Assembly (NCBI RefSeq): GCF_913775985.1 | Contig: NZ_CAJYMB010000094.1 | Coordinates: 51,327-115,326 of the forward strand | Direction: 5' to 3' | Length of the DNA stretch: 64,000 nucleotides | Origin: an uncultured Pluralibacter sp. | Lineage (GTDB): Bacteria; Pseudomonadota; Gammaproteobacteria; Enterobacterales; Enterobacteriaceae | In this document: positions 10,163-19,083 of the stretch, piece after piece | Position numbering within the stretch: position 1 is the stretch's first letter | Layout: every line of letters starts with the position of its first letter | Translations under genes and position numbers: made by a program | The notes under the pieces: generated by a model | Seen by the model: only the letters and a program-made list of their open reading frames with translations | Databases searched by the model: none | What the model was told of the DNA's origin: nothing

Positions 10163-11227
10163 ATGCTTGAGTTGTTAACGCAGTGGTATCGTCGCCGCTT
10201 CAGCGATCCGGAAGCGATAGCGCTGCTGGTTATTTTGCTGGCGTGTTTTTGTATCCTCTTTTTCTTCAGCGGCCTGCTGGCGCCGCTGCTGGTGGCGATT
10301 GTGCTGGCCTATCTGCTGGAGTGGCCCACCGCCCGACTGCAGCGCTTCGGCTGCTCCCGGGGATGGGCAACTTCCATCGTGCTGGTAATTTTCGTCGGTA
10401 TTCTGCTGCTGATGGCGCTGGTGGTGCTGCCGGTAGCCTGGCAGCAGGGCATCTATCTGATTCGCGATATGCCCGGGATGCTCAATAAACTCTCCGACTT
10501 TGCCGCCACGCTGCCGCGCCGCTATCCCGCGCTGATGGACGCCGGAATTATTGACGCGATGGCGGAAAACATGCGCGGCAGGATGCAAAGTATGGGGGAT
10601 TCGGTGGTCAAATACTCCCTCGCGTCGCTGGTGGGGCTGTTGACGCTGGCGGTATATCTGGTGCTGGTGCCGCTGATGGTGTTCTTTCTTATTAAAGATA
10701 AAGAGCAGATGCTCAACGCCGTGCGCCGGGTGCTGCCGCGCAACCGCGGCCTGGCCGGGCAGGTGTGGCAGGAGATGAACCAGCAGATAACCAACTACAT
10801 TCGCGGCAAAGTGCTGGAGATGATTGTGGTCGGTATCGCCACCTGGATAGGTTTCCTGCTGTTCGGCCTGAACTACGGCCTGCTGCTGTCGGTACTGGTG
10901 GGCCTGTCGGTGCTGATCCCCTATATCGGCGCCTTTGCGGTGACGATTCCGGTGGTCGGCGTAGGGCTGTTCCAGTTCGGCCTCGGCACCGAATTCTGGA
11001 GCCTGTTTGCCGTTTATCTGGTGATTCAGGCGCTGGACGGCAACGTGCTGGTGCCGATCCTCTTCTCGGAGGCGGTCAACCTGCATCCGCTGGTGATAAT
11101 CCTGTCGGTGGTGATTTTTGGCGGGCTGTGGGGATTCTGGGGCGTCTTCTTTGCTATCCCGCTGGCGACGCTTATTAAAGCGGTTGTCCATGCGTGGCCG
11201 GAGAGCCCGCTGCTGGAAGAGAAGTAA
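10163..11227 (+). CDS. perM: AI-2E family permease PerM
   Basis: 354 aa inner-membrane protein with two N-terminal membrane helices, an amphipathic middle part and five or more C-terminal helices, ending LATLIKAVVHAWPESP as in E. coli PerM/YfgE. The family contains exporters of varied small molecules; the PerM substrate is unknown. It is divergent from bepA, and a TACAAT -10-like box is at 10114-10119. It is convergent with the sugar ABC operon that follows. Confidence 0.92.
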   Translation: MLELLTQWYRRRFSDPEAIALLVILLACFCILFFFSGLLAPLLVAIVLAYLLEWPTARLQRFGCSRGWATSIVLVIFVGILLLMALVVLPVAWQQGIYLIRDMPGMLNKLSDFAATLPRRYPALMDAGIIDAMAENMRGRMQSMGDSVVKYSLASLVGLLTLAVYLVLVPLMVFFLIKDKEQMLNAVRRVLPRNRGLAGQVWQEMNQQITNYIRGKVLEMIVVGIATWIGFLLFGLNYGLLLSVLVGLSVLIPYIGAFAVTIPVVGVGLFQFGLGTEFWSLFAVYLVIQALDGNVLVPILFSEAVNLHPLVIILSVVIFGGLWGFWGVFFAIPLATLIKAVVHAWPESPLLEEK

Positions 11228-11229
11228 GC

Positions 11230-11253
11230 GCGGACGGACGGTATGCCGTCCGC
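11230..11253. terminator. Hairpin between convergent perM and ABC permease gene
   Basis: GCGGACGG (11230-11237) pairs with CCGTCCGC (11246-11253). No adjacent T run, so the role as terminator is only likely from its place between convergent genes. Confidence 0.35.
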
Positions 11254-11265
11254 CCGCGTTGGGCG

Positions 11266-12240
11266 CTACTTTTTCGTGCGCCGGCTGCGATAGGTGTCCA
11301 GCACTACCGCCACCACGATAACCGCCCCGGTGATCACCCGCTTGGTGGGCTCGCTGGCGCCAATCTGGGCCAGTCCGGCCGCCAGCACCGAAATAATCAG
11401 CGCGCCGAGAAAGGTGCAGATAACCGAACCGCGCCCGCCCATCAGGCTGGTGCCGCCGATAACCACCGCTGCAATCACCTGCAGCTCCATCCCCACACCG
11501 CCGTTCGGGTCAGCCGCTTCGAGGCGCGCAATCTGAAACAGCGATGCCAGTCCGGCCAGCGCGCCCATCAGCGCAAAAACCACCACTTTGTACGGTGCGG
11601 GATTAATGCCGGACAGCCGCACCGCCTCTTCGTTGGTGCCGATGCCGATCAGGTGGCGGCCAAAAATCGTGCGGGTTAGCGCCAGCTGGCCGACGATAAT
11701 CACCAGCACTGCTATCAGAAACGATGGCGAGATACCGAATACAATCGGGTCCGCCAGAAAATCGAAGCTGGAGCCGATATAGGCGGTACGCGAATCGGTG
11801 AGCTGGTAAGCGCTGCCGCGTGCCATCTCCAGCATACCCAGCGAGACAATAAACGTCGGAATGCGCCAGATAACCGAGATAAGCCCGGTGAGGGTTCCTA
11901 CCGCTGTTGCGGCGGCAATGCCCGCCAGCGCCGCCGGCCACGGCGACCAGTGCAGGTTTAGCGAAGTCACGCTTACCACCGCCGCAGAGAGCGCCAGCAC
12001 CGAACCCACCGACAGGTCAATCCCGGCAATAATCAGCACGAAAGTCATCCCCACCGACATCACCATCAAATCCGGGATCTGGTTGGCGATAGTGCTGAAG
12101 GTGTTAAGGCTGAGGAAGTGATCGCTAAGGCTTGAGAAAAGCACAATCATCGCCAGCAGCGCGCCGATAAGGCCCAGATAGCTGCTGAGCCCGCGCCACG
12201 ATCCGCCGCGCGCTTTCAAAGGTAGAGAAACATTACTCAT
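11266..12240 (-). CDS. Sugar ABC transporter permease, CUT2 (RbsC-like)
   Basis: 324 aa, strongly hydrophobic with about 8-10 membrane segments. GIDLSVGSVLALSA, the EAA-type loop GRHLIGIGTNEEAVRLSGI and VIGGTSLMGGRGSV are RbsC/AraH/XylH-family signatures. The start is the ATG at 12238-12240, which overlaps the ATPase gene by 8 bases; the frame is open to 12405 but that part is the ATPase gene read in another frame. It is the last gene of binding protein-ATPase-permease. The sugar is not predictable. Confidence 0.9.
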   Translation of the reverse strand: MSNVSLPLKARGGSWRGLSSYLGLIGALLAMIVLFSSLSDHFLSLNTFSTIANQIPDLMVMSVGMTFVLIIAGIDLSVGSVLALSAAVVSVTSLNLHWSPWPAALAGIAAATAVGTLTGLISVIWRIPTFIVSLGMLEMARGSAYQLTDSRTAYIGSSFDFLADPIVFGISPSFLIAVLVIIVGQLALTRTIFGRHLIGIGTNEEAVRLSGINPAPYKVVVFALMGALAGLASLFQIARLEAADPNGGVGMELQVIAAVVIGGTSLMGGRGSVICTFLGALIISVLAAGLAQIGASEPTKRVITGAVIVVAVVLDTYRSRRTKK

Positions 12241-13771
12241 GGTCGGTACTCCCGGTGGCGTGCTGGTAGCCGGAAAACGCGGCAGCCAGAATGGCATCCT
12301 GCGACCAGCTCTCACGGCTAAAAGTCTCCACCAGCCGTCCGGCGGAGAGGACCGCAATACGGTCGCAGATAAGCATGAGTTCACGCAGATCGCTTGAGAC
12401 GACAATCAGCCCCTTGCCGCTCTGGGTAAGCTCGTTCAGTAACAGATAGATATCCCGCTTGGCGCCCACGTCGATGCCGCGGGTCGGTTCGTCAAACAGG
12501 ATCACGTCGCAGTTGCGCGCCAGCCAGCGGCCGATCAGCACTTTCTGCTGGTTGCCGCCGGAGAGGCTGCCCACGTCCAGCGTCGTGCCGGCGGTGCGGA
12601 TGCGCATCCGCTTGATGTACTCCTGCGCCAGCTGCTGCTCGCGCCCGGCGCTGAGCCAGGCGAAGCGGCTGATTTTCTCGCTGTTGCCAAGGGAGGTGTT
12701 GACCCCCACCGACTGGGGCAGCAGCAGGCCTTCGCCCTTACGGTCTTCGGTCACCAACGCGATGCGGTGGGCAATGGCGTCGGCAGGGGAGCGCAGGGTG
12801 ACCGGCACCGGCGGATCGCCTACCGACAGCTGGCCGCTGTCGATGCGGTCAGCGGCGAAAATCGCCCGCATTAGCTCGGTGCGCCCGGCGCCCACCAGCC
12901 CGCTGATACCTAATACTTCGCCGCGGTGCAGCGTCAGGGAGATGTCCTGCAGCACGCTGCCGCGGGTGAAGTGCTCCACTTTCAGGATTGGATTCCCCCG
13001 GCGGCGCGCGCTGGTGTCGAAGGTGCTGTCGAGATCGCGACCCACCATCAGCGACACCAGCTGGTCGCTGGTGTAGCGCTTGATCTCATCGGTGCAGACC
13101 AGATTGCCGTCGCGCAGCACGGTGACATCGTCGGCGATGCGCGCCAGCTCGTCGAGGCGGTGGGAGATATAAATCAGCGCCACGCCGCGCTGCTTGAAGC
13201 GGGCTATCTGGGTAAACAGCAGCTCCACTTCCCGACTCGACAGCATCGCGGTGGGCTCATCAAGGATCAGCACCCGGCTGTCGCCGATCAGGTTGCGGGC
13301 GATTTCGATCATCTGCTGGTGGCCGATCCCCAGCTCGCCCACCGGCGTATCGGGATCGAGGTTTTGCAGGCCCACCTGTTCCATCGCCGGGCGAGCCATC
13401 TCCCGCAGCCGCCGGCGGTTGATCCAGCCGACGCGGTTCGGCAGCTGGTCAATAAACAGGTTCTCGGCGATGGTTAAGGTCGGCAGCAGGTTAAGCTCCT
13501 GCATTACCATCCGCACGCCGAGCTTTTCCGCCTCTTTGCGGCTTGCCGGGGCGTAGGGCCGATCGAGATAGCGCATGCTGCCGGTGGTGGGTGAGATAAG
13601 GCCGCCGATGATTTTCGACAGCGTGCTTTTTCCCGCGCCGTTTTCCCCGGTCAGCGCCAGCACGCGCCCGGTATACAGCGTCAGGTTGATATCGTTGAGC
13701 ACCGGCTCGTTATAGGTTTTACCCACGCCGGAAAGGGCCATAATCGGCCGGCTGTCAGTGGATTGGTGCAC
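12233..13771 (-). CDS. Sugar ABC transporter ATP-binding protein, CUT2 (RbsA-like)
   Basis: 512 aa with two nucleotide-binding halves, typical of CUT2. The first half has Walker A GENGAGKS (residues 42-49), signature LGIGHQQMIEIAR and Walker B VLILDEPTA. The second has the degenerate Walker A GLVGAGRTELMR usual for RbsA, an intact signature LSGGNQQKVLIGRWL and Walker B VILFDEPTRGIDVGAK. It energises uptake by the neighbouring permease. A strong hairpin separates it from the binding-protein gene upstream. Confidence 0.92.
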   Translation of the reverse strand: MHQSTDSRPIMALSGVGKTYNEPVLNDINLTLYTGRVLALTGENGAGKSTLSKIIGGLISPTTGSMRYLDRPYAPASRKEAEKLGVRMVMQELNLLPTLTIAENLFIDQLPNRVGWINRRRLREMARPAMEQVGLQNLDPDTPVGELGIGHQQMIEIARNLIGDSRVLILDEPTAMLSSREVELLFTQIARFKQRGVALIYISHRLDELARIADDVTVLRDGNLVCTDEIKRYTSDQLVSLMVGRDLDSTFDTSARRRGNPILKVEHFTRGSVLQDISLTLHRGEVLGISGLVGAGRTELMRAIFAADRIDSGQLSVGDPPVPVTLRSPADAIAHRIALVTEDRKGEGLLLPQSVGVNTSLGNSEKISRFAWLSAGREQQLAQEYIKRMRIRTAGTTLDVGSLSGGNQQKVLIGRWLARNCDVILFDEPTRGIDVGAKRDIYLLLNELTQSGKGLIVVSSDLRELMLICDRIAVLSAGRLVETFSRESWSQDAILAAAFSGYQHATGSTDHE

Positions 13772-13792
13772 GTTTCAAACCCTGTAAAAAGT

Positions 13793-13818
13793 CCGGGGCT
13801 GCAAAAGTGCAGCCCCGG
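13793..13818 (-). terminator. Intercistronic hairpin between binding-protein and ATPase genes
   Basis: An 11-bp perfect stem CCGGGGCTGCA (13793-13803)/TGCAGCCCCGG (13808-13818) with a 4-nt loop. On the minus strand it is followed by ACTTTTTAC, so it can act as a partial terminator or a 3'-end stabiliser. This would make the binding protein more abundant than the membrane components. Confidence 0.7.
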
Positions 13819-13832
13819 TAAATCCGCCTGAA

Positions 13833-14795
13833 TTACTGCTTCACAATAAGCTGAACCGGCGTTTCGACGCTGCCGGAGAGATCCGCCTGTTTCTTGCCGT
13901 CTTTCAGGGCTTCCAGCGCGGTGTCGATACCAAACACCGCCTGCTTAGAGGCGAACTGATCGGCGGTGGCCAGCACGCGGCCGTCCTGCAGCATCGGCTT
14001 GATGGCTTCGATGTTGTCGTAACCCACCACCTGCACCTGACCGCGCTTGCCGGCGGCTCGAATAGCAGAGACCGCGCCCAGCGCCATATTGTCGTTATCC
14101 GCCAGCAGGGCTTTGATGTTCGGATATTCGCTCAGCATCGCGGCAGCGATGGTGTTGGCGTTGTTCATCTCCCACTGGCCGGACTGAACGGAAACCACCT
14201 TCATGCCACCTTCCGCCATGGCATCCTGGAAGCCCTGAGTGCGCTGCTGAGAGTTGGTGGACGTTGGGATCCCTTCAATAATGCCGACCTCGTCGCCTTT
14301 TTTCAGGTGCTTCGCCAGGTAGTCGCCGATGTCTTTTGCCCCTTTGCGGTTATTTGGCCCGACGAAAGGCACGTTGAGCTTTTTATCTTTCAGCACCGCG
14401 TCGTCGAACTTGTTATCAATATTGATAACCAGAATCCCGGCATCAATCGCCTTTTTAACTACCGGCACCAGCGCTTTTGAATCCGAAGGGGCAATAATGA
14501 TCGCATCGGCTTTAGAGACAATCATCTGCTCCACAATTTGAATCTGATTGGCGGTGTCGGTTTCGTTTTTAATACCGTTGGAGATGAGGGTGAATTTATC
14601 GGCGTTCTTCTTTTGATAATCTTTCGCACCGTTTTCCATGGTCAGGAAAAATTCATTGGCCAGCGACTTCATCACCAGCGCGATTTTAGGCTTGTGCGCC
14701 GGCGCAGCGGCAGCAAAAGCCGGCGTCATTACAGAGGCGGAAATGGCGAGCGCGGCAGCGGCGCCGAACAGGCAGGAAAATATATTCTTATTCAT
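13833..14795 (-). CDS. Sugar ABC transporter periplasmic binding protein (RbsB-like)
   Basis: 320 aa from the ATG at 14793-14795. The start is favoured by GGAT six bases upstream; another ATG at 14807 lacks a ribosome site. A signal peptide ends near SVMTPAFAAA. The mature protein is a peripl_BP_4 family type I fold: IALVMKSLANEFFLTMENGAKDY opens the first domain, and ADNDNMALGAVSAIRAAGKRGQVQVVGYDN resembles the sugar-binding DD/D-N region of RbsB and relatives. First gene of the transporter operon, with no kinase or catabolic gene attached. Confidence 0.9.
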   Translation of the reverse strand: MNKNIFSCLFGAAAALAISASVMTPAFAAAAPAHKPKIALVMKSLANEFFLTMENGAKDYQKKNADKFTLISNGIKNETDTANQIQIVEQMIVSKADAIIIAPSDSKALVPVVKKAIDAGILVINIDNKFDDAVLKDKKLNVPFVGPNNRKGAKDIGDYLAKHLKKGDEVGIIEGIPTSTNSQQRTQGFQDAMAEGGMKVVSVQSGQWEMNNANTIAAAMLSEYPNIKALLADNDNMALGAVSAIRAAGKRGQVQVVGYDNIEAIKPMLQDGRVLATADQFASKQAVFGIDTALEALKDGKKQADLSGSVETPVQLIVKQ

Positions 14796-14840
14796 TGTGT
14801 TATCCATTATTTAGGGTAGGTAAAGGGCAAGTGTCGCTGC

Positions 14841-14867
14841 AGTATAATCAAGCGCTGGTAATACCAG
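14841..14867 (-). promoter_or_regulatory. Candidate promoter and GntR-type operator of the CUT2 operon
   Basis: A 13-bp perfect palindrome CTGGTA-A-TACCAG (14855-14867) resembles GntR-family operators. On the minus strand it lies just upstream of TATACT (14841-14846), about 45 bp before the binding-protein start. No good -35 is visible, so activation or an operator over the -35 is plausible. Confidence 0.5.
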
Positions 14868-14944
14868 GGTGAGGCGCTGCACAATATTCTGCACCGGTTA
14901 AAAAATAATGGATGCGGCGGGGGAAAGCAGGAGAGGGGAATAAT

Positions 14945-14965
14945 CGCTGGCCGCGATGGCCAGCG
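14945..14965 (-). terminator. Probable bcp terminator
   Basis: CGCTGGCC (14945-14952) pairs with GGCCAGCG (14958-14965) across a 5-nt loop. Only a short AT-rich tail (ATTATT) follows on the minus strand. Confidence 0.45.
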
Positions 14966-14972
14966 CGGAGTA

Positions 14973-15443
14973 TCAGGCGTTCTCTTTCACCCAGTTCAGC
15001 ACCACGTCGTGGTGATTGCTGGTTTTGAAGTCGTCGAATACGTGCTCGACCTTGCCGTCGGTGCCAATCAGGAAGCTGATGCGGTGGATGCCGTCGTAAG
15101 TTTTGCCCATAAAAGACTTCTCGCCCCAGACGCCAAACTGTTCGCAAACCTGATGGTCTTCATCGGACAGCAGCGTAAAGTTCAGCAGCTCTTTTTCCGC
15201 AAAGCGGGAGAGCTTTTCCGGTTTGTCGGTGCTGATGCCCAGCACGTCGACGCCTGCTTTTTTAAGATCGTCCATGTTATCGCGCAGGCCGCAGGCCTGA
15301 ACGGTGCAGCCCGGCGTCATGGCTTTCGGGTAGAAATAAACCAGAACGCGCTGTCCCTCGAAATCCGTCAGATTGACCTGCTCGCCGTCCTGGTCCGGCA
15401 GGCTAAATTTCGGTGCGACGTCACCGGCTTTCAGTGGGGTCAT
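14973..15443 (-). CDS. bcp: Thioredoxin-dependent thiol peroxidase Bcp (peroxiredoxin Q)
   Basis: 156 aa, E. coli length. It reduces hydrogen and organic peroxides in the cytosol. PKAMTPGCTVQACGLRD contains the peroxidatic C46 and the resolving C51 (counting Met). The ATG at 15441-15443 overlaps the gcvR stop (TGATG), with GGAG in the end of gcvR as ribosome binding site; the GTG one codon earlier is less likely. Cotranscribed with gcvR. Confidence 0.97.
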   Translation of the reverse strand: MTPLKAGDVAPKFSLPDQDGEQVNLTDFEGQRVLVYFYPKAMTPGCTVQACGLRDNMDDLKKAGVDVLGISTDKPEKLSRFAEKELLNFTLLSDEDHQVCEQFGVWGEKSFMGKTYDGIHRISFLIGTDGKVEHVFDDFKTSNHHDVVLNWVKENA

Positions 15444-16018
15444 CACTTCACTCCATCTTGTTCATCATGCTGTGAATAATTAACGATGTTTATACTGCCT
15501 TGCGCATTCAGTTCTGTACACAGCTCTTTGAAGTCCTGTTCGAACTTTGGCGCATTTTGCAGCCCCGGACAGTGTGCCGATATTTGAATGAACAGCTGCG
15601 CGCTCTCGCCGCGTTCCTGGGGCTGGGTACGCGAAACCAGTTCGGCAATGTTCATCTCGTGCGCGTCGAACAGCCCGGTAAAGCGCTCAATAATATGCGG
15701 AGAATCCGGCACGTCAACCTGTACCCACACGGTAACCGGCAGCGGCTGGCGCGGCCACGCGGAGGTGCGCTTCATCACGATAAGCAGATCCAGCTCGGCG
15801 CCTTTGAGCGGCAGCGTCGACTCAATCAGGGTAATGGCATTCCAGCTGCCGGAGAGCAGCATAATAAAGGTGAACTCATCGCCGAGCATCGCCAGCCGGC
15901 TATCTTCGATATTGCAATCGCAGCTGCTGACGTGACGAGTAATAGTATTCACAATGCCAGGGCGATCGGCCCCCAGAGCGGTAATAACGAGGTAGTGGTG
16001 ATGAGAGGAGGCAGTCAA
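15443..16018 (-). CDS. gcvR: Glycine cleavage system transcriptional repressor GcvR (TTG start)
   Basis: 191 aa with two ACT domains: YLVITALGADRPGIVNTITRHVSSCDCNIEDSRLAMLG opens the first, and VWVQVDVPDSPHIIERFTGLFDAHEMNIAELVSRTQP the second. GcvR binds GcvA and represses gcvTHP when glycine is scarce. The N-terminal match with E. coli fixes the start at TTG (16016-16018), with AGG close upstream. Divergent from dapA; bcp follows with a one-base overlap. Confidence 0.95.
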   Translation of the reverse strand: MTASSHHHYLVITALGADRPGIVNTITRHVSSCDCNIEDSRLAMLGDEFTFIMLLSGSWNAITLIESTLPLKGAELDLLIVMKRTSAWPRQPLPVTVWVQVDVPDSPHIIERFTGLFDAHEMNIAELVSRTQPQERGESAQLFIQISAHCPGLQNAPKFEQDFKELCTELNAQGSINIVNYSQHDEQDGVK

Positions 16019-16173
16019 ACCTGTTCTTCCTGTTATCAGTATGGGTTAATCATTAGGAAAGCATAAAAAAAACCGGCATACAACAGCCTGAGTCGCCTCA
16101 GTCTCTTGCTTTTATCACGGCACCAAACGTACCATTGAGGCCATTGTTTGCACATCTGCACTGAGGATGGCCC

Positions 16174-17052
16174 ATGTTCACGGGAAGTATTGTAGCGCTT
16201 GTCACGCCGATGGATGAAAAAGGGCAGGTCGATCGCGCCAGCCTGAAAAAAATAATTGATTACCATGTCGCCAGCGGAACCTCGGCCATTGTGTCGGTGG
16301 GCACCACCGGCGAGTCCGCCACCCTGAGTCACGACGAGCACGCCGACGTGGTGTTAATGACCGTTGAGCTGGCCGCTGGCCGCATTCCGGTTATCGCCGG
16401 AACTGGCGCCAACGCCACTGCAGAGGCGATCGGCCTGACCCAGCGCTTCAACAACAGTGGTATAGTCGGCTGCCTGACCGTGGTGCCTTACTACAACCGC
16501 CCCACGCAGGAAGGGCTGTTCCAGCACTTCAATGCGATTGCACAAAGCACCGATCTGCCGCAAATCCTGTATAATGTACCGTCCCGCACCGGCTGCGACA
16601 TGCTGCCGGAGACCGTGGGCCGCCTGGCAGAGATTAAAAATATTATCGGGATTAAAGAAGCGACCGGGAACTTAAGCCGGGTTCACCAGATCAAAGAGCT
16701 GGTTTCAGACGACTTTATCCTGCTGAGCGGCGATGATGCGACGGCGCTGGATTTCATGCAGCTCGGCGGTCACGGCGTTATCTCTGTCACCACTAACGTG
16801 GCGGCGCGGGAAATGGCCGAGATGTGCGAACTGGCCGCCAAAGGCGATTTTGCGCAGGCTCGGATCGTTAATCAGCGTCTGATGCCGCTGCACACAAAAT
16901 TATTTGTCGAACCCAATCCGATCCCGGTCAAATGGGCATGCAAGGAGTTGGGACTTGTAGCAACCGACACGCTGCGTCTGCCGATGACACCTATCACTGC
17001 CCACGGGCGTGACGCGGTGGCTTCTGCGCTCAAGCATGCCGGCCTGCTGTAA
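16174..17052 (+). CDS. dapA: 4-hydroxy-tetrahydrodipicolinate synthase DapA
   Basis: 292 aa. It condenses pyruvate with aspartate semialdehyde, the first committed step of lysine and diaminopimelate synthesis. The Schiff-base lysine is K161 (IIGIKEATG), with T44/T45 in [11 protein letters not shown] and Y133 in LYNVPSRTG as catalytic triad partners. GAGGATGGCCC precedes the ATG. It is followed after 16 bp by bamC, the usual enterobacterial operon. dapE of the same pathway lies at 23-24 kb. Confidence 0.98.
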   Translation: MFTGSIVALVTPMDEKGQVDRASLKKIIDYHVASGTSAIVSVGTTGESATLSHDEHADVVLMTVELAAGRIPVIAGTGANATAEAIGLTQRFNNSGIVGCLTVVPYYNRPTQEGLFQHFNAIAQSTDLPQILYNVPSRTGCDMLPETVGRLAEIKNIIGIKEATGNLSRVHQIKELVSDDFILLSGDDATALDFMQLGGHGVISVTTNVAAREMAEMCELAAKGDFAQARIVNQRLMPLHTKLFVEPNPIPVKWACKELGLVATDTLRLPMTPITAHGRDAVASALKHAGLL

Positions 17053-17068
17053 AGTTTAGGGAGATTTG

Positions 17069-18103
17069 ATGGCTTACTCAGTACAGAAGTCGCAGCTGGC
17101 AAAGGTTGCGGGCGTTTCGCTTGTTCTGCTCCTCGCGGCCTGCAATTCCGATTCGCGTTACAAGCGCCAGGTCAGCGGTGATGAATCCTATCTGGAAGCA
17201 ACTCCGCTTGCCCAGCTTCATACGCCTGCCGGCATGATTCTGCCTCTTGAGAATGGCGACTACGACATTCCAGTGGTGCGCGGCAACGGTGCGCAGGGTA
17301 AAGCGCTGGACATCCGCCCGCCGGCACAGCCGCTGGCGCTGGTGTCCGGTGCCCGCACCCAGTTTACCGGCGACACCGCCACGCTGCTGGTGGAAAACGG
17401 CCGCAGCGGCAACCTGTGGTCGCAGGTGGTCAGCATCGTGCAGGATAAACACTACACCATCGACAAGCGCGACGATGCTTCTCAGAGCCTGACCACGGAC
17501 TGGATCCAGTGGAACCGTCTGGATGAAGATGAGCAGTATCGCAGCCGCTATCAGGTTTCCGTTCAGCAGCAGGGTTATCAGCAGGCGGTTATCGTCAAGC
17601 TGCTGAACCTGGAGCAGGGCGGCAAGCCGGTAGCCGATGCGGCGTCAATGCAGCGCTACAGTACCGAGCTGCTGAACGTTATCTCTAACGGTCTGGACCA
17701 GTACGCGACCAGCGCGGCGAATAGCGCGCAGAGCCGCGCCGGTGCCACCTACGATGTGCAGAGCGGTGCTGATGATACCGGCCTGCCGATGCTGGTGGTG
17801 CGCGCGCCGTTTAACCTGGTCTGGCAGCGCCTGCCGGGCGCCCTTGAGAAAGTCGGCATGAAAGTGACCGACAGCACCCGTTCTCAGGGCAGCATGGCGG
17901 TCAGCTACAAGCCGCTGTCTGACAGCGACTGGGCGGCTCTTGGCGCGCACGATCCGGGCCTGAGCTCCGGCGACTACAAGCTGCAGGTGGGCGATCTCGA
18001 TAACCGCAGCAGCCTGCAGTTTATCGATCCGAAAGGCCACACCCTGACCCAGTCGCAGAACGATGCGCTGGTGGCGGCCTTCCAGGCAGCCTTAAGCAAG
18101 TAA
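17069..18103 (+). CDS. bamC: Outer-membrane assembly lipoprotein BamC
   Basis: 344 aa. The lipoprotein signal ends at the lipobox LLAA-C, giving an outer-membrane lipoprotein of the BAM complex. The unstructured N-terminal part that binds BamD ([18 protein letters not shown]) and two helix-grip domains align throughout with E. coli. The start is the ATG at 17069 after GGGAG; a TTG one codon earlier is in frame. Second gene of dapA-bamC, followed by a strong terminator. Confidence 0.97.
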   Translation: MAYSVQKSQLAKVAGVSLVLLLAACNSDSRYKRQVSGDESYLEATPLAQLHTPAGMILPLENGDYDIPVVRGNGAQGKALDIRPPAQPLALVSGARTQFTGDTATLLVENGRSGNLWSQVVSIVQDKHYTIDKRDDASQSLTTDWIQWNRLDEDEQYRSRYQVSVQQQGYQQAVIVKLLNLEQGGKPVADAASMQRYSTELLNVISNGLDQYATSAANSAQSRAGATYDVQSGADDTGLPMLVVRAPFNLVWQRLPGALEKVGMKVTDSTRSQGSMAVSYKPLSDSDWAALGAHDPGLSSGDYKLQVGDLDNRSSLQFIDPKGHTLTQSQNDALVAAFQAALSK

Positions 18104-18107
18104 ACCG

Positions 18108-18138
18108 AAAAGGGCTGGCGCAATCCGGCCCTTTTTTC
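18108..18138 (+). terminator. Intrinsic terminator of dapA-bamC
   Basis: AAAAGGGC (18108-18115) pairs with GCCCTTTT (18128-18135), and the T run continues to 18138. The purC -10 box begins only two bases later. Confidence 0.85.
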
Positions 18139-18140
18139 TG

Positions 18141-18163
18141 TATAGTGACGCAAACGTGTGCGT
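18141..18163 (+). promoter_or_regulatory. purC promoter (-10) and PurR operator
   Basis: TATAGT (18141-18146) is followed at once by ACGCAAACGTGTGCGT (18148-18163), a full PurR box of the form found at E. coli purC. The operator covers the start site. Confidence 0.9.
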
Positions 18164-18213
18164 CGGCTGAAAAACCGATTTATCGAATACTTTTCAATCT
18201 GGAGTAGTGAAAG

Positions 18214-18927
18214 ATGCAAAAGCAAGCTGAGTTGTATCGTGGTAAAGCGAAAACCGTTTACAGCACGGAAAATCCTGACCTGCTGGTGCTGGAATTCCGC
18301 AACGATACGTCAGCCGGAGACGGTGCGCGCATTGAGCAGTTCGATCGTAAGGGAATGGTCAACAACAAGTTTAACCACTTCATTATGAGCAAGCTCGAAG
18401 CCGCCGGCATCCCGACCCAGATGGAAGCGCTGCTCTCGGATACCGAATGCCTGGTGAAAAAGCTGGAGATGGTGCCGGTAGAGTGCGTGGTGCGCAACCG
18501 CGCTGCGGGCTCGCTGGTTAAGCGCCTCGGTATTGAAGAGGGCATCGAGCTGACTCCGCCGCTGTTTGACATGTTCCTCAAGAACGACGAAATGCACGAT
18601 CCGATGGTTAACGAGTCCTACTGCGAGACTTTCGGCTGGGTCAGCCAGCAAAATCTGGCGCGTATGAAAGAGCTGACCTACAAAGCCAACGACGTGCTGA
18701 AAAAGCTGTTCGACGATGCCGGTCTGATTCTGGTGGACTTCAAGCTGGAGTTTGGCCTGTACAAAGGCGAAGTGGTGCTGGGGGATGAGTTCTCTCCGGA
18801 CGGCAGCCGCCTGTGGGACAAGCAGACAATGGACAAAATGGACAAAGACCGCTTCCGCCAGAGTCTCGGCGGCCTGATTGAGGCCTACGAAGAAGTCGCC
18901 CGCCGCCTGGGCGTTGAGCTGGATTAA
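18214..18927 (+). CDS. purC: SAICAR synthetase PurC
   Basis: 237 aa, E. coli length. It ligates aspartate to CAIR with ATP in purine synthesis. [33 protein letters not shown] and LVDFKLEFG are PurC signatures. A PurR box lies directly over the promoter, so it is coregulated with purMN at the other end of the window. TGGAGTAGTG precedes the ATG. Monocistronic, with a terminator after it. Confidence 0.98.
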   Translation: MQKQAELYRGKAKTVYSTENPDLLVLEFRNDTSAGDGARIEQFDRKGMVNNKFNHFIMSKLEAAGIPTQMEALLSDTECLVKKLEMVPVECVVRNRAAGSLVKRLGIEEGIELTPPLFDMFLKNDEMHDPMVNESYCETFGWVSQQNLARMKELTYKANDVLKKLFDDAGLILVDFKLEFGLYKGEVVLGDEFSPDGSRLWDKQTMDKMDKDRFRQSLGGLIEAYEEVARRLGVELD

Positions 18928-18973
18928 ACTTTCAGCCACCGTCCGGCGACGCTGGCAGAACAATTGAGCTGTA

Positions 18974-19000
18974 AAAAGAGGATGCCCGGCATCCTCTTTT
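18974..19000 (+). terminator. purC terminator
   Basis: AAAAGAGGATG (18974-18984) pairs with CATCCTCTTTT (18990-19000), with GC pairs closing the small loop. Symmetric A/T flanks may let it act in both directions. Confidence 0.8.
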
Positions 19001-19083
19001 GCTATCTGCCGTTTACCTGTGGTAATTCTCCGCATAACCGCCTACGATCTAAGGATTATTAGCAAGGTAAAACAGGGGCAGTT

